From assembly GCF_030410485.1 (NCBI RefSeq), contig NZ_JAUHHC010000002.1, positions 310,001 to 374,000 of the forward strand: a stretch of DNA of 64,000 nucleotides. The letters run 5' to 3'. Below the pieces are notes generated by a model. The model was given only the letters and a program-made list of their open reading frames with translations. It had not been told where the DNA came from and did no database searches. Source of the stretch: Roseateles violae. Lineage in GTDB: Bacteria; Pseudomonadota; Gammaproteobacteria; Burkholderiales; Burkholderiaceae_C. The translations under genes were made by a program, and so were the position numbers. This document shows positions 63,170-64,000 of the stretch, piece by piece. Position 1 is the first letter of the stretch; every line of letters begins with the position of its first letter.

Positions 63170-64000
63170 ACGAAGCCGACGCGCTGCTGCTGCAGCCCGC
63201 GCACGCGATTGCTGCCGCCGTGCGCGCCGGCCGGGTCAGCGCCGAAGCGATGGCCGAGGCCAGCCTGGCGCGCATCGCGCGCAGCGACGGGCTGATCAAT
63301 GCCTTCACCGACCTGACGGCGGCGCGGGCCCTTGCGGGCGCGCAGGCGCTGGACCGGCGCCTGCGCGCCGGCGATCCGGCCGCGCGGGCGCTGCCGCTGC
63401 CGGGCGTGCCCTATGCGGTCAAGAACCTGTTCGACATCGAAGGCCTCAGCACCCTGGCCGGCTCCAAGATCGAGCGCGGCCGCCCGCCGGCCTCTGGCGA
63501 CGGACCCTTGCTGCGCCGCCTCGATGCGGCGGGCGCGCTGCTGGTCGGCGCGCTCAATATGGACGAGTACGCCTATGGCTTCACCACCGAAAACAGCCAC
63601 GAGGGCCCCACGCGCAACCCGCGCGACCCGACGCGCGTGGCCGGCGGCTCCTCGGGCGGCTCCGGCGCGGCGGTGGCCGCGGGCCAGGTGCCGATCAGCC
63701 TGGGCTCGGATACCAATGGCTCGATCCGCGTGCCGGCCTCGCTGTGCGGCGTCTTCGGCCTGAAGCCGACCTTCGGCCGCCTGCCACGCAATGGCAGCTA
63801 CCCCTTCGTCGCCAGCCTCGACCATCTCGGCCCCTTTGCCCGCTCGGTGCCGGACCTGGCCCTGACTTACGACGCACTGCAGGGCTTCGATGCCGCGGAT
63901 CCCGGCTGCCAGCCGCGCGCCATCGAACCGACGATGCCGGCGCTGGCGCGCGGACGCGAAGGCCTGCGCATCGCCCGTCTCGACGGCTACTTCCTGGATA
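63166..64000 (+). CDS. atzE: AtzE amidase, 1-carboxybiuret hydrolase large subunit (3' end outside window)
   Basis: Amidase signature family; 278 residues visible. Lys86 (YAVKNLFDIEG), cis-Ser162 in VAGGSSGGSGAAV and nucleophile Ser186 in GSDTNGSIRVP are complete. With AtzG it hydrolyses 1-carboxybiuret in the cyanurate pathway. The remainder, and any AtzH or AtzD gene, lies beyond the edge. The AtzG-AtzE order and overlap make the call firm despite the truncation. Confidence 0.92.
   Translation, partial: MNEADALLLQPAHAIAAAVRAGRVSAEAMAEASLARIARSDGLINAFTDLTAARALAGAQALDRRLRAGDPAARALPLPGVPYAVKNLFDIEGLSTLAGSKIERGRPPASGDGPLLRRLDAAGALLVGALNMDEYAYGFTTENSHEGPTRNPRDPTRVAGGSSGGSGAAVAAGQVPISLGSDTNGSIRVPASLCGVFGLKPTFGRLPRNGSYPFVASLDHLGPFARSVPDLALTYDALQGFDAADPGCQPRAIEPTMPALARGREGLRIARLDGYFLD

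Overview
The window is GC-rich, densely coded DNA from a proteobacterium, most likely a betaproteobacterium of the order Burkholderiales. That reading rests on a Bug-family tricarboxylate-type binding protein under a LysR regulator, NodT-type RND efflux, a DUF2169/DUF4150 type VI effector module and biuret/cyanurate amidohydrolases. Genus cannot be assigned by eye. No rRNA, intact tRNA or CRISPR array was found.

Region 1 (1-24106, minus strand) is a type VI secretion (T6SS) locus. In transcription order it carries a LuxR-type response regulator and a hybrid histidine kinase, then tssA, tssB, tssC, hcp, a peptidoglycan-binding-like protein, a second Hcp-like protein, tssE, tssF, tssG, clpV (tssH), a conserved unknown and vgrG. 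After vgrG comes an effector-loading module: DUF6484, DUF2169, a ketoacyl-synthase-like protein without its cysteine, a DUF4150 PAAR-like tip and an HNH-type nuclease toxin. A propeller-like protein (possible immunity) and a two-TM peptide follow. The run closes with a membrane Ser/Thr kinase carrying a HAMP domain and a lipoprotein polysaccharide deacetylase cut by the window edge. Most junctions are 4-8 bp overlaps, so this is a translationally coupled operon. TssJ, TssK, TssL and TssM are not in the window.

Region 2 (about 24.2-39.6 kb) is a mobile or accessory island: a DUF1173 protein, a large tyrosine recombinase, small coupled ORFs (one YggL-like), a lipoprotein, and a second integrase-domain protein coupled to a 130-aa partner. 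It also holds an 11-bp tandem-repeat array in a gene-poor stretch and two divergent pairs of unrecognised membrane/exported proteins (33.1-38.5 kb). It ends with an IS1182-like transposase remnant and an att-like inverted repeat beside a possible tRNA 3' end and a strong bidirectional terminator. The divergent four-gene module is the best candidate for an undescribed system.

Region 3 (39.7-54.2 kb) returns to chromosomal style: uridine kinase, a 7TMR-DISM diguanylate cyclase, an M20 amidohydrolase plus Bug binding protein opposite a LysR regulator (with a 32-bp dyad between), a frameshifted nonspecific endonuclease, then a TetR regulator facing an RND efflux operon with a clear promoter and a perfect 18-bp operator.

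Region 4 (54.3-64 kb) holds DUF4287, DoxX and AraC genes and then a nitrogen-scavenging locus: NCS2 permease, biuret-hydrolase-like cysteine hydrolase, allophanate hydrolase (AtzF), a nitrate/taurine-type ABC transporter, AtzG and AtzE (cut by the window end). These would take up and hydrolyse biuret or carboxybiuret to ammonia and CO2. Two GntR-type operator candidates lie in the divergent promoter.
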